The notes beneath the pieces were generated by a model. The model made no database searches. It saw only the letters and a list, made by a program, of their open reading frames with translations, and was not told the origin of the DNA. The position numbers were made by a program, and so were the translations under genes. DNA of 64,000 nt, taken from positions 1,550,001-1,614,000 of the forward strand of contig OZ231127.1 of the NCBI GenBank assembly GCA_965153355.1. The letters are read 5' to 3'. This DNA comes from Flaccisagitta enflata. Its lineage: Eukaryota > Chaetognatha > Sagittoidea > Aphragmophora. This document shows positions 1-11,714 of this stretch, in pieces. Positions within the stretch are counted from its first letter, which is position 1. Every line of letters begins with the position of its first letter.

Positions 1-211
1 AGGCCTGAGAGGACAGATTTCAGGCCGGAGAGGGTCTGGGGGGGGGCGGATGGACGGACGGACGAATGAACTAACGAAAGTCCCTTGTGTTCTACAGGAC
101 TTCGTCCCCTTCGAGGCCGCTGCCCTGCCTCTCATTCCGATTCACAACCATGCAAAGCAGGGCAACGGGTATCGCTGACCACATTTTGCCCTTGGGCGAC
201 CTGTTATAACT
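1..211 (+). mobile_element. Family B element, right end
   Basis: This is the right-hand end of a family B repeat cut by the window edge. Visible parts are GGCCTGAGAGGACAGATTT-like minisatellite remnants, a GGAC-rich stretch, the conserved core CTTGTGTTCTACAGGAC at about 84-101, and the terminal block from GGCCGCTGCCCTGC to GGGTATCGCTGACCAC ending in CCTTGGGCGAC. The same terminal block is at 61735-61848, and degenerate forms are near 26700 and 31320. No coding potential is inferred; the frame at 85-330 is repeat-derived. Confidence 0.75.
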
Positions 212-3200
212 TTAACGGTTTACTGGGGTACTGCCAGATTGAAGGGGGTACTGCTGGGATAGTTTCCCAACTTTTTAATCAGTTTTTCAAGCCTTCAATC
301 TCAAGTTTGGAGGGGTTACTGCCAGATTGAAGGGGGTACTGCTGGGATAGTTCCCCAACTTTGTATTCAGGTTTTTAAAGCTCCATTCTTATGTTGATAA
401 GGGGTACTACCATATTCAAGGGGGTACTGCTGGGATAGTTCCCCAGCTTTGCAATCAGTTTTTTAAGACTTCTATCTCGTGTTAGAAGGGGGTACTGCCA
501 GATTGAAGGGGGTACTGCTGGGATAGTTCCCCAACTTTTTATTCAGTTTTTCAAGCTTTCAATCTCGTTTTTGAAGGGGGTAGTGCCAGATTGAAGGGGG
601 TACTGCTGGGATAGTTCCCCAACTTTTTATTCAAGATTTTATAGCTCTCTTCTTATATTGATAAGGGGTACTGCCAGATTGAAGGGGGTACTGCTGGGAT
701 ACTTCCCCAACATATTAACCAGCTTTATACGCCTCAACTCTTACATTAGAAGGGGGTACTGCCAGATTGAAGGGGGTACTGCTGGGATAGTTCCCCAACA
801 TATTAATCAGCTTTATGTGCCTAAACTCTTACATTTGAAGGGGGTACTGCCAGATTGAAGGGGGTACTGCTGGGATAGTTCCCCAACTTTGTATTCAGGA
901 TTTTTTAGCTCCACTCTTATGTTGATATGGGGTACTGCCAGATTCCAGGGGGTACTGCTGGGATAGTTCCCCAGCTTTTTAATCAGTTTTTCAAGACTTC
1001 AATCTCATGTTTGAAGGGGGTACTGCCAGATTGAAGGGGGTACTGCTGGGATAGTTCCCCAACTTTTTATTCAGTTTTTCAAGCCTTCAATCTAAAGTTT
1101 GGAGGGGGTACTGCCAGATTGAAGGGGGTACTGCTGGGATAGTTCCCCAACTTTGTATTCAAGTTTTTATAGCTCTCTTCTTATATTGATAAGGGGTACT
1201 GCCAGATTGAAGGGGGTACTGCTGGGATACTTCCCCAACATATTAACCAGCTTTATACGCCTCAACTCTTACATTAGAAGGGGGTACTGCCAGATTGAAG
1301 GGGGTACTGCTGGGATAGTTCCCCAACATATTAATCAGCTTTATGTGCCTAAACTCTTACATTTGAAGGGGGTACTGCCAGATTGAAGGGGGTACTGCTG
1401 GGATAGTTCCCCAACTTTGTATTCAGGATTTTTTAGCTCCACTCTTATGTTGATATGGGGTACTGCCAGATTCCAGGGGGTACTGCTGGGATAGTTCCCC
1501 AGCTTTTTAATCAGTTTTTCAAGACTTCAATCTCGTGTTTGAAGGGGGTACTGCCAGATTGAAGGGGGTACTGCTGAGATAGTTCCCCAACTTTTTAATC
1601 AGTTTTTCAAGCCTTCAATCTAAGTTTGGATGGGGTACTGCCAGATTGAAGGGGGTACTGCTGGGATAGTTTCCCAACTTTTTAATCAGTTTTTCAAGCC
1701 TTCAATCTAAAGTTTGGAGGGGGTACTGCCAGATTGAAGGGGGTACTGCTGGGATAGTTCCCCAACTTTGTATTCAGGTTTTTATAGCTCCACTCTTATG
1801 TTGATAAGGGGTACTGCCAGATTGAAGGGGGTACTGCTGGGATAGTTCCCCAGCTTTTTAATCAGTTTTTCAAGCCTTCAATCTCGTGTTTGAAGGGGGT
1901 ACTGCCAGATTGAAGGGGGTACTGCTGGGATAGTTCCCCAACTTTGTATTCAGGTTTTTATAGCTCCACTCTTATGTTGACAAGGGGTACTGCCAGAGTG
2001 AAGGGGGTACTGCTGGGATAGTTCCCCAGCTTTTTAATCAGTTTTTCAATACTTCAATCTCATGTTTGAAGGGGGTACTGCCAGATTGAAGGGGGTACTG
2101 CTGGGATAGTTCCCCAACTTTTTATTCAGTTTTTCAAGCCTTCAATCTAAAGTTTGGAGGGGGTACTGCCAGATTGAAGGGGGTACTGCTGGGATAGTTC
2201 CCCAACTTTGTATTCAAGTTTTTATAGCTCTCTTCTTATATTGATAAGGGGTACTGCCAGATTGAAGGGGGTACTGCTGGGATACTTCCCCAACATATTA
2301 ACCAGCTTTATACGCCTCAACTCTTACATTAGAAGGGGGTACTGCCAGATTGAAGGGGGTACTGCTGGGATAGTTCCCCAACATATTAATCAGCTTTATG
2401 TGCCTAAACTCTTACATTTGAAGGGGGTACTGCCAGATTGAAGGGGGTACTGCTGGGATAGTTCCCCAACTTTGTATTCAGGATTTTTTAGCTCCACTCT
2501 TATGTTGATATGGGGTACTGCCAGATTCCAGGGGGTACTGCTGGGATAGTTCCCCAGCTTTTTAATCAGTTTTTCAAGACTTCAATCTCGTGTTTGAAGG
2601 GGGTACTGCCAGATTGAAGGGGGTACTGCTGAGATAGTTCCCCAACTTTTTAATCAGTTTTTCAAGCCTTCAATCTAAGTTTGGATGGGGTACTGCCAGA
2701 TTGAAGGGGGTACTGCTGGGATAGTTCCCCAACTTTTTAATCAGTATTTTAAGCCTTCAATCTAAAGTTTGGAGGGGGTACTGCCAGATTGAAGGGGGTA
2801 CTGCTGGGATAGTTCCCCAACTTTGTATTCAGGTTTTCAAAGCTCCACTCTTATGTTGTTAAAGGGTACTGCCAGATTGAAGGGGGTACTGCTGGGATAG
2901 TTCCCTACCTTTTTGAACACTTTGAAACCTCTCTTTTTATTGATGCACTTAATGAACATTATCATTTTGTACACTGACTGTTTTTGGTTGTTTATGCAAT
3001 ATGAGGAGGGTACTGCCAGATTTATAAGGGTACTGCTGGTTTGATTCCCCATGTATTCTAAAGGGGTACTGCCAAACAGACTAGGTACTGCTGGGATCGT
3101 TCCCTAATATATAAAAGGGTACTGCCAAGTTGAGGAGGTACTGCCAGGATAGTTCCCCATTATACCATGGGGTACTGCCGGATTTAAGGGGGTACTGCCA

Positions 3201-3310
3201 GGATCTTTCCCCAAAGAGAAGACTGGGGTACTGCTGAGGGTACTGCCAAGATATATCCCCACTTTTTCGCATTATTTTTACAAGGGGGTACTGGAGGCCA
3301 GGGGTACTGC
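212..3310 (+). repeat. 88-bp satellite array with higher-order structure
   Basis: About 35 tandem monomers of roughly 88 bp. Each monomer has two GGGGGTACTGC motifs, one followed by CAGATTGAA and one by TGGGATAGTTCCCC, then a variable AT-rich spacer of about 40 bp. Spacer types recur in fixed order. The block beginning TTGATAAGG occurs at 658, 1186 and 2241, offsets of 528 bp (6 monomers) and 1055 bp (12 monomers). The stretches from 1153 and from 2208 are essentially identical for several hundred bases, so the larger unit was duplicated recently. Monomers decay after about 2850, which marks the array edge. Frames here of 66 to 81 codons are repeat translations. Confidence 0.93.
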
Positions 3311-3382
3311 CAAATCACATTTACCCAAGTTATGGCCAATAAGTACGCCTCGCTTGATTAACAATTTGTGAATCAACGTTTT

Positions 3383-3489
3383 CAATGAATGAATGTATGA
3401 ATGAATGAATGAATGAATGAATGAATGAATGAATGAATGAATGAATGAATGAATGAATGAATGAATGAATGAATGAATGAATGAATGAA
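3383..3489 (+). repeat. (AATG)n microsatellite
   Basis: Nearly perfect tetranucleotide array directly downstream of the satellite edge. Confidence 0.97.
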
Positions 3490-3954
3490 AATTAATGTGG
3501 TAAGGCACGAGAGGTGATAGGAATGAAGAAATACGTCTTAATCAGCCGTTTTGCGTTACCAACCAACCAACCAACAGACCGACGGACATGACCTCCTATA
3601 GAAGTGCGAGGACGTACTAAAAAACATGGAAATCAGGATCCTAAAAGGAGACATCCAAGAGCGGAAAACTGAGTGGCCAACTTATGACCAAAGCTTTTTG
3701 TAATGCAAATCCTGCTCGCGCATGCGATCGAAACCCGTACAGGCTAGGTAACGGGTACAGTTATTCGACTTTCTCCTGAGATAATTCTTAATCAACTTCA
3801 AAATAAGTTTTCTGGCCTGTAGTAGTATTGAGTTTGAGTTTACTAGCCTGTTGTAGTATTGAGTTTGTGCTCTGTTTTTTGTTTTATTTCGAAAAACTTG
3901 ACGATATTCAGGGCGCAGCTGAAGAACACGATCAGAGATATAGTCTGAAAAGTA
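3490..3954. other. No gene recognised
   Basis: Mixed-composition DNA with short CCAACCAACC and GACGGAC runs near 3560-3590. A tandem TAGTAGTATTGAGTTTG duplication lies at 3820-3868. No exon with flanking splice signals is apparent. Confidence 0.5.
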
Positions 3955-4290
3955 AAAGTGCTAAAAGCTTTAGCAAGTACAAGCGGGACTCGTTGGTCCT
4001 GGCTGAGTAGGTCATTGGTTAGGTTTGGCTTGGGACTTTCTGCGACGACCTGCCAACATGACCGATGCAGCGATGCGAGACAATCGCGTTTTGAAAGAGC
4101 CCCTCGGTCGCTTGTACCTTCGTTCCCTCGCACCCGTAACTCCGCTCATTCGCTCCGCAGTACTCTGCTGCGCTGCGCTCTCTCCGCTCACGGGCTCGCT
4201 CACTCACTTCGCTCACTCCCTCATGGGAGGGTTGAAATTCATGAGTATGTGTTCACCTTAAAAACGCGTTCAATGGTGACAATCGGATAT
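3955..4290 (-). repeat. Family H interspersed repeat
   Basis: On the - strand this copy reads as GAGTGAGCGAAGTGAGTGAG and GCGGAGCGAATGAGCGGAG-like runs. Related GAGCGAAGTGAGTGAG blocks occur at 52845-52985 and 56435-56545. All three are flanked by AAAACGCG-type sequence. Overlapping frames on both strands in this copy come from the GAGYGAR repetition and are not supported as genes. Confidence 0.7.
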
Positions 4291-4857
4291 GTTGTCGTCT
4301 CTAGACACGCCCTCAAATATTCATGCACTGAAGATGCAAAACAATGTTTGAGGTTATTAAACTTGTTACCTTGATGGCCCGTTGATGAGTACAGTTAGCC
4401 ATAAATTTCAGTGGCCTGCAAATAGCGGTGTATCGTTCAACAGATAAAAACAGTGTGAGCCAGATGATCACTGTCTGTAATTGTAAACAAAGCGCAAGTA
4501 CACGTTAATGTCTGACAACATAACTAATAAGGGTCAAGGAACATGGTTCTAAGGGAAAAAGAAGGAAGCGGGAAACAATGGAATAGACTTAATTCTAAGT
4601 CTCTCATGAGAGTCGTAATATAAAGTTAAGAAAGCGCTGAGAAAGACAAATATGTTACGAGACAAGTCCCATTCAGGGCAAGATCACCTGAGCGACGTTA
4701 GACAGTAAATGAAGGTAGGGTATCATCACTTTATGCAAATGAAAATACCACTGCAATCCAACATTCCGAAACAAAGACGCCCAAACCAGTCCGAAATTGA
4801 GAATGCAAATAATCAGCAGAATGCTATCGAATATTGCCAATGCCATCTAGAGAGGAT

Positions 4858-4860
<3 letters not shown>
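4291..4860. other. No gene recognised
   Basis: Unique-looking, moderately AT-rich DNA between family H and a GA array. The long frame starting at 4709 is carried mainly by the downstream GA and GTT repeats. Confidence 0.5.
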
Positions 4861-4938
<78 letters not shown>

Positions 4939-4988
4939 GAGAGAGACAGAGAGAAAGAGAGAGACAGAGACAGAGACAGAGACAGTTC

Positions 4989-5043
<55 letters not shown>

Positions 5044-5045
5044 CG
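4861..5045 (+). repeat. (GA)n then (GTT)n compound microsatellite
   Basis: GA dinucleotides run to about 4934, decay through GACAGA units, and pass at 4987 into GTT trinucleotides that end where family A starts. Confidence 0.97.
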
Positions 5046-5053
5046 TTTATATT

Positions 5054-5411
5054 GTTTTTAGTCGCGGACACGCGACTCTACACCTTGCCGTGTCGGTCGG
5101 TAAGTCGGTCGGTAGGTCCGTCCATCACATTTTTAGTTGCAGACACGCAACTCTATAAGAGGCTTTGTCCGTCGGTCGGTCGGTCGGTCGGTCGGTCGGT
5201 CGGTCGGTCGGTTGGTCGGTTGGTCGGTCGGTCGGTCGGTTGGTCCGTCACGCTCGAGTTGAAATGTGGGAAAACGCGCATTTCAGCCCCTGCCCACCCG
5301 TCCGCGTCTGGTGGCCGTGTATCCGGCCTTGTTGAATTCCGAGCGGCTTTCGCATTACTGCTCCTGCCCAACCGTCCGTGAGTGTATTGCCGTGTATCCG
5401 GCCTTGTTATT
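5054..5411 (+). mobile_element. Family A elements: one truncated, one complete
   Basis: A truncated copy starts at about 5056 with TTTTAGTCGCGGACACGCG. A second starts near 5130 with TTTTAGTTGCAGACACGCAAC, continues CTCTATAAGAGGCTTTGTCC, carries a GTCGGTCG array at 5170-5240, then GCCCCTGCCCACCCGTCCGC. A CCGTGTATCCGGCCTTGTT end occurs twice, at about 5315-5335 and 5391-5408. The start is self-complementary (AGTCGCG...CGCGACT), as is the end (GGCC...CCGGCC). No transposase frame is present, so any mobility would be in trans. Confidence 0.8.
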
Positions 5412-6297
<886 letters not shown>

Positions 6298-6318
6298 CCG
6301 TAGTTTGCCTAAACTCAC

Positions 6319-6801
6319 CATGATAATGATCGGCGGTGTTTTGGCTCTTCTCCGAAAAAGAACGTAGAAAGTCAGAAGATTTCCGAGAATTCCAAAAGCA
6401 GCCACAAAATTCAAAACGTAAGTAAAGGCGTAATGATTGAAGGCAAAATAAAGGTAATATTGGTGATCCGTGATCGAAGGTCCTCTGGGGGTCGGCGGGG
6501 GACTCGAGGAATTTCCGTCCGTTGACGTCAAGTTCATCATTACGGTCGAGTTCCAGCTTACAGTTGTTGGGGATGAAGATGATGACAATGATAAAATCCA
6601 GGCCGATGATGACGACAACGATGGTGATGGGGACGACGACGGCGACAACGACGATGACCATGACGTCGATAACGACGAAGATGTGGGTGTTTCCGTCGTC
6701 CACATCGCATCTGTGCTGTTCGTCCAAATTTTTTGATTAATGCTATCTTTCGAATCGATGGCGAGTTTTTCCAAATTTTCCTTCGACGATGAAACATCCA
6801 T
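6319..6801 (-). CDS. Class A GPCR, N-terminal exon ending in TM1
   Basis: An exon of 161 codons on the - strand, read from ATG at 6801-6799 to 6319, where it meets GTGAGT, a consensus splice donor. The first ~105 residues form a Ser/Thr-rich extracellular tail with potential N-glycosylation sites at Asn28, 84, 90 and 97. Residues 126-149 are one hydrophobic helix containing FGILGNLLTFYVLF. The GN pair (Asn141) is the TM1 signature of rhodopsin-class receptors and is followed by basic FRRRAK and the start of an intracellular loop. This resembles peptide or FMRFamide-type receptor N-termini, but the ligand class cannot be inferred. Later TM exons were not found downstream (below 6313) in this window. 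In-frame upstream codons continue beyond a hairpin insertion at 7237-7272, so this ATG may be secondary. Confidence 0.72.
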
Positions 6802-7232
6802 CACTATGGATCTTAGGAACCGCCAGGACGTTTTTTGGATCACTCCAAGTTTCTCTTCAGTTTGGCACAGTCCACTTGTCCACGAATCAAGACCCAACCA
6901 TTAAAAAATATTTCATCTGGCACTTTTTGAAAAAAATTGCTTTTTGTAAAAAATGTGTTGCATATGCAACGTACGGTGCATATGCAACACATGTACGTTG
7001 CATATGCAAAGCAGATATACGTTGCATATGCAACGTACGTTGCATATGCAACACACATGTACGTTGCATATGCAACACATTTTTTACAAAAAACAATTTT
7101 TTTTCAAAAAGTGCCAGATAAAATATTTTTTGATGGTTGGGTCTTGATTCGTGGACAAGTGGACTGTGCCAAACTGAAGAGAAACTTGGAGTGATCCAAA
7201 AAACGTCCTGGCGGTTCCTAAGATCCATAGTG
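6802..7232. mobile_element. Foldback/hairpin element abutting GPCR start codon
   Basis: A 431-bp inverted repeat. The arms start CACTATGGATCTTAGGAACC on each strand and stay nearly identical for about 165 bp inward. The core is a cluster of the palindrome TTGCATATGCAA separated by GTAC-containing spacers (about 6959-7076). The flanks are CCAT (6798-6801) and CCAT (7233-7236), consistent with a 4-bp target duplication. Insert plus duplication is 435 bp, divisible by three. The high arm identity suggests a young insertion. A transcript across it would fold into a long hairpin. The transposon superfamily is unknown. Confidence 0.85.
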
Positions 7233-7236
7233 CCAT

Positions 7237-7272
7237 TTCAACGACTATGGTGGCGGTTGTGTTGTTAAACAT
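7237..7272 (-). CDS. Displaced 5' codons of the GPCR exon (probable)
   Basis: Twelve codons from ATG at 7272-7270 read MFNNTTATIVVE in the same frame as the GPCR exon. Removing the hairpin and one copy of its CCAT duplication joins these codons directly to MDVSSSK. The NNTT motif adds a glycosylation site, as expected for a receptor N-terminus. In the present allele the frame runs into the hairpin and meets a stop at about 7084, so a transcript starting here would make a short peptide unless translation restarts at 6801. The joining is inferred; the frame identity and spacing are seen directly. Confidence 0.5.
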
Positions 7273-7807
7273 GGCTCTTATACCTGACGCGTGATCTCAA
7301 GTGGCTGCGGTAGATGGCTTTTATATGCGGCTTGAGTTGCAGCGTCTACATCTGGATTTCGCGACTAGGATGGTGCTGCATGTCCAACGTTTTTTGTTTT
7401 TGTTTTTGTTTTTTTTTTTTTTTTTGGTGAGGTTCGCCGTGTGGCGTCAGTTCTAATGAATCGTTTCCTTAGTCTGATAATGCGTCCTGGTATCGTTGCA
7501 AAAGCGTAGCACAGTAGACATGTAGGTGCACTATGTGAAAAAATTTTTTACATGAATCCAAACCATTTGTCAAATGTCGCTTCCTAAAAGGTTATCAGTT
7601 ATTCTATTCTTGTTATAATGTACTATTTCCAAGCAATGGGCCGGATCCAAATGTTTTTGCACATTTTATCATCGGACAGCCGGTTAGTTTAATGAACCTT
7701 CCAAAACATTGTGGAAATGCACAAAGCCACGTCAGCACCTTTTCGTTTGTAATATGAAAAGAAATGGATTTAGCAAAAAAAATCCAATGATCCAGTTACT
7801 GCTCATA
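7273..7807. other. No gene recognised; possible GPCR upstream region
   Basis: Contains a T-rich run at 7390-7425 (TTTTTG repeats then T17). For the - strand receptor this would be 5' UTR or promoter side. No clear TATA or initiator element can be assigned. Confidence 0.4.
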
Positions 7808-9055
7808 TTTTTAGTTGCGGACACGTAACTTTATAAGAGGCTTTGTCCGTCCGTCGGTCCGTTGGTCCGTTGGTCCGTCGGTCACGCTCAAGTTATCGCG
7901 CTCGAGTTGAAAACGCGAAAAACGCGTATATGTGATGCTGCAGTTGGTATTGTATGTGTGTTTGAGTGTGTTTGAGGGGCCATACGTGACTGGTGACTTT
8001 TGAGGGTGATTTTGGTCGGTTTGAGGGTGGGTACGGGTTATTTCTTTAGCTGCGGGTCTCTCAAACCATTGTGTAGGTGAATGGTGACTTTTGAGGGTGA
8101 TTTTGGTCGGTTTGAGGGTGGGTACGGGTTATTTCTTTAGCTGCGGGTCTCTCAAACCATTGTGTAGGTGACTGGTGACTTTTGAGGGTGATTTTGGTCG
8201 GTTTGAGGGTGGGTACGGGTTATTTCTTTAGCTGCGGGTCTCTCAAACCATTGTGTAGGTGACTGGTGACTTTTGAGGGTGATTTTGGTCGGTTTGAGGG
8301 TGGGTACGGGTTATTTCTTTAGCTGCGGGTCTCTCAAACCATTGTGTAGGTGACTGGTGACTTTTGAGGGTGATTTTGGTCGGTTTGAGGGTGGGTACGG
8401 GTTATTTCTTTAGCTGCAGGTCTCTCAAACCATTGTGTGAGTGACTGGTGACTTTTAAGGGTGATTTTGGTCGGTTTGAGGGTGGGTACGGGTTATTTCT
8501 TTAGCTGCGGGTCTCTCAAACCATTGTGTGACTGGTGACTTTTGAGGTGATTTTGGTCGGTTTGAGGGTGGGTACGGGTTATTTCTTTTAGCTGCAGGTT
8601 TCTCAAACCATTGTGTATGTGAATGGTGACTTTTGAGGGTGATTTTGGTCGGTTTGAGGGTGGTGGGTTATTTCTTTAGCTGCGGTCTCTCAAACCATTG
8701 TGTAGGTGACTGGTGACTTTTGAGGTGCTTTTTTTCGGTTTGAGGGTGGATACGGGTTATTTCTTTAGCTGCGGGTCTCTCAAACCATTGTGTAGGTGAC
8801 TGGTGACTTTTGAGGGTGATTTTGGTCGGTTTGAGGGTGGGTACGGGTTATTTCTTTAGCTGCGGGTCTCTCAAACCATTGTGTAGGTGACTGGTGACTT
8901 TTGAGGGTGATTTTGGTCGGTTTGAGGGTGGGTACGGGTTATTTCTTTAGCTGCGGGTCTCTCAAACCATTGTGAGGGGGTGGGGGGTGTGGTTGGGGTG
9001 AGGCTGGGGGTTTGAGGCCCCTGCCCACCCGTCCGCAACGATATTGTGACCCCGC
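7808..9055 (+). mobile_element. Family A element expanded by a 91-bp tandem array
   Basis: The start TTTTTAGTTGCGGACACGTAAC with CTTTATAAGAGGCTTTGTCC and a GTCGGTCC block is at 7808-7880. Family-type CCCCTGCCCACCCGTCCGC is at 9019-9036. Between them are about 11 copies of a 91-bp unit (starts at 7987, 8078, 8169, 8260, 8351 and on) beginning TGACTGGTGACTTTTGAGGG and including TTATTTCTTTAGCTGCGGG. Most copies are nearly identical; a few near 8540-8740 are shortened. The array thus sits inside a dispersed element. Confidence 0.87.
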
Positions 9056-9284
9056 ATCACTTGTTAACCTCGTTCTTTCTTTTTCTTTTTGACGATCTCT
9101 ACCAATGAACGTTTTTCAGCATAGTCGATGGAAAAGTTGCTCAGGCATTTGGACAAGGCCAGTGATGTGGCAACTATGAAGAAGCGTAGTAAGCTGAGTA
9201 TTGACAGCAACATCAAATAGCCGGTCCGTTAGATCGACCAATAGATTAACAAACGCCCGACCGACTGGACATAGTGACATTTTT

Positions 9285-9507
9285 TTCTTTTTAGCCGCCT
9301 GCTACGCGACTTTACACTCCGCTTTGTCGGTCCGTTGGTCCATCCGTCGGTCCGTCGGTCCATCCGTCAGTCTATCACGCTTTACTTTTTTGGCGTGTAA
9401 AGGGTTTTTGGCCATGCTGCTCCTGCCCAAATGCTCCACTGACCTCAAATATGGTCCCTGGCCACACGCACGCAACTGGGGTAGCCGTGTATCTGGCCTT
9501 GTTTGTA
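9285..9507 (+). mobile_element. Family A element
   Basis: Starts TTTTTAGCCGCCTGCTACGCG, continues ACTTTACACTCCGCTTTGTCGG, carries a GTCGGTCC array, then CTGCTCCTGCCCAAATGCTCC and the end GTAGCCGTGTATCTGGCCTTG. This sub-type (CTGCTCCTGCCCA, GACCTCAAATAT) recurs at 32205 and 44455. Confidence 0.85.
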
Positions 9508-9652
9508 TATTTCTTTTTTTGACAGGCGAAAATTGTTAAACAAGGGTTGAAATATTTTTGTGGAATTCAACAATAACCCCAACAGCAACTTTTGGGTCAT
9601 GGTTGACCCAAACCCTACATAACTTGGCATTGTCCCCAAGTGAATATCGATT

Positions 9653-9865
9653 TATAGTTGCGGACACGCAACTCTATAAGAGGCTTTGTCCGTCCGTCCG
9701 TCTGTCGGTCCGTTGGTCCGTTGGTCCGTCGGTCCGTCAGCACGAGGCGAAAAGTGGGAAAACGAGTGTTTTAGAAGTTCTTTATGAATGTGTCTGTGTT
9801 GGGAAGGAGGTCGGGTGGGGCGATGGGTGTGGATGGGGGTTGGTCGCCCCTGCCCACGTTCCTTG
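9653..9865 (+). mobile_element. Family A element, 3' end degenerate
   Basis: Starts TATAGTTGCGGACACGCAACTC at 9653 with TATAAGAGGCTTTGTCCGTCC, a GTCGGTCC array, and CGCCCCTGCCCACGTTCC at 9846-9863. The usual GGCCTTGTT end is missing. Confidence 0.8.
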
Positions 9866-11443
9866 TTCATAGACGTTGTTTGTCGTGATGTTCCGACAGC
9901 GCTTGCCCTTCCGAAGACATATTTTCAGCGCCGCTGAAGGCCTTTGACTGAAAGATGAAAGACATGTGAACAAAGCTGGAAAATCCAGCAGAGCGTTGAG
10001 TTTTAACATGGTTGCCCACTAATGCTCAAGATCTGATATGACGCTCAATAAAGCTTTATTGAGATCTGTGGGCTCACACAAAAACAGGATGGTTATGATA
10101 GAAGGATCTATTGTGAGTATGAACATTGGACCGATCAGAATTGAAAACGCTGAAAACAATAAATTCCTAATGATTGACTGGAAACATCAATTTCAGAGAA
10201 GAAAAATGTAATGAGAATGCTATATATATATATATGTTGTTATAATAATGACAAAGGAGAAGAGATATATAAACACAGCCCACCCGCAGCCCATCTCGCT
10301 TAGCCTCTCCATCTCCCACTCACTTCTTTTGTCCATTGTCTCTTTGGCTTATTTGACTTTACCTTATGCCCTACCTCTTACCTCATTTGCATTCCTCAAA
10401 CAGCTGATGTTTCATCAACAACTTGATACTTCAACGTTGTTTACGACTCCGTCCAATACATCTCATCATGCCTCAACACCGCCCAACTTTCATCGTAACT
10501 TCAGTCACCTTGGTTAAAAATTTAAAAAGAAAAGATCTGGTCTCTGCCCTTCTCAACCGTGAGGTCATTGAGTCCATGTGGAGACAACTGATTGGCTCAG
10601 ATGGGGCAGAATAATGGTTAAAAGTGCACCCTACACACACAGAACTCTTTGAGAGAGCTTATGAGTTTCAAAATCATTGTAGGTGAACAATCATTTGTAG
10701 TCATGTTGCATTAAAAACTGGCACATGAAATGGACTTTCTATTTATGTCCTCCTGTCCCCACACTCTGCTCTCTGATCTTCCCCATGATTTCTTTCACAT
10801 AGCATTTCCACACAGGTGCAATTTTTTGACAATCACACCGACTAAAACTCAAACTTCCTATTTTTGTTCATCCAAATTGTCTGCTTGATCATTGGATCTT
10901 TTTATTCAAGACTTACTCAGTTGTAAGTTTGCATATCAAAGCTTTTTTATGTACTTTGTTATTTATAATTTCACTTAGAATAATCAAGGATAGATTAAGA
11001 TATTCATTATGTACTGAAGAAAAACACCTGATCTTTTTTCACTTCTTTTTCAATTGGTGTGAGGTTGTGATAATCAATTCAAGCTAAAAACAGAGTACTA
11101 TTGAACGCTTTCAAGAATTATATCAGATTTGTATATTATTGACTACCTTTTTTCAAGAACTAAGAAGCTACTTATCATAAATGAAGAAATGCAGTCTATA
11201 ATTACAAGATCCACAAAATAAAGTACATTAAAAATCTGCTTAGCTTTTATTTAACCATTATTTTGTCTCAAAACGCTAAAAATACTGAAAACATAATGCT
11301 TTTGAGCTTTGCCTTTGTGGTTCTAGCCAGTCTCTAAATTGGTACAAACCCATATATTTTGAGTCTACTGAGCCAAAAAAAGGGTAGCAAGCTCATTTCC
11401 TTTTGGTGACCTATTCTCGTACTCCCTTAACTCAGGAAAATCA
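9866..11443. other. Unique AT-rich DNA, no gene recognised
   Basis: Contains a short TA run at 10221-10234. Short frames near 10248-10614 have no supporting splice sites, domains or start context. Nothing else is assignable. Confidence 0.5.
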
Positions 11444-11542
11444 GCTTATGGAATTGGTCTAGTGATTAACTCACTTGACTTCAGGTTTATCATGATTAGT
11501 TTATTTAGTCAAACGTTCTAGGTTCGAATCCCAGACTGGTTT
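11444..11542 (+). ncRNA. tRNA-like Pol III sequence (SINE head or tRNA relic)
   Basis: TGGTCTAGTGATTAACTC (11455-11472) fits an A box and GGTTCGAATCCC (11521-11532) is a strong B box followed by a T-arm-like close. Between them TTGAC and GTCAA could pair as an anticodon stem, with about 25 extra nucleotides in the loop region where tRNA introns lie. The acceptor stem does not close clearly, so a tRNA-derived SINE or pseudogene is likelier than a working tRNA. Confidence 0.45.
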
Positions 11543-11714
11543 TGCACTTTAAGCAAATAGATGAAGCTGAAATTCTGCAATGTATGATTGATCCTGCACC
11601 CATACTCATAGTTTTTTTCCTAAAAAAATGTATGGATGCATATATACCCCACTGCCAACTCCCTTTGGGGCTCATACATTACATCAGCAAAAATCGTCTC
11701 ACTATACTTGGTGT

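Noticed and set aside
1153-2441. Identical 77-codon frames at 1153 and 2208
   Set aside because: They reflect the 1055-bp satellite higher-order repeat, not a duplicated gene; frames cross monomer borders.
212-3310. CRISPR array
   Set aside because: The spacers are themselves repeated in order and the host is an animal; no cas genes. It is a satellite.
3843-4133. - strand frame with a hydrophobic stretch, considered as a downstream GPCR exon
   Set aside because: Half of it is family H repeat, and the hydrophobic part shows no receptor TM signature.
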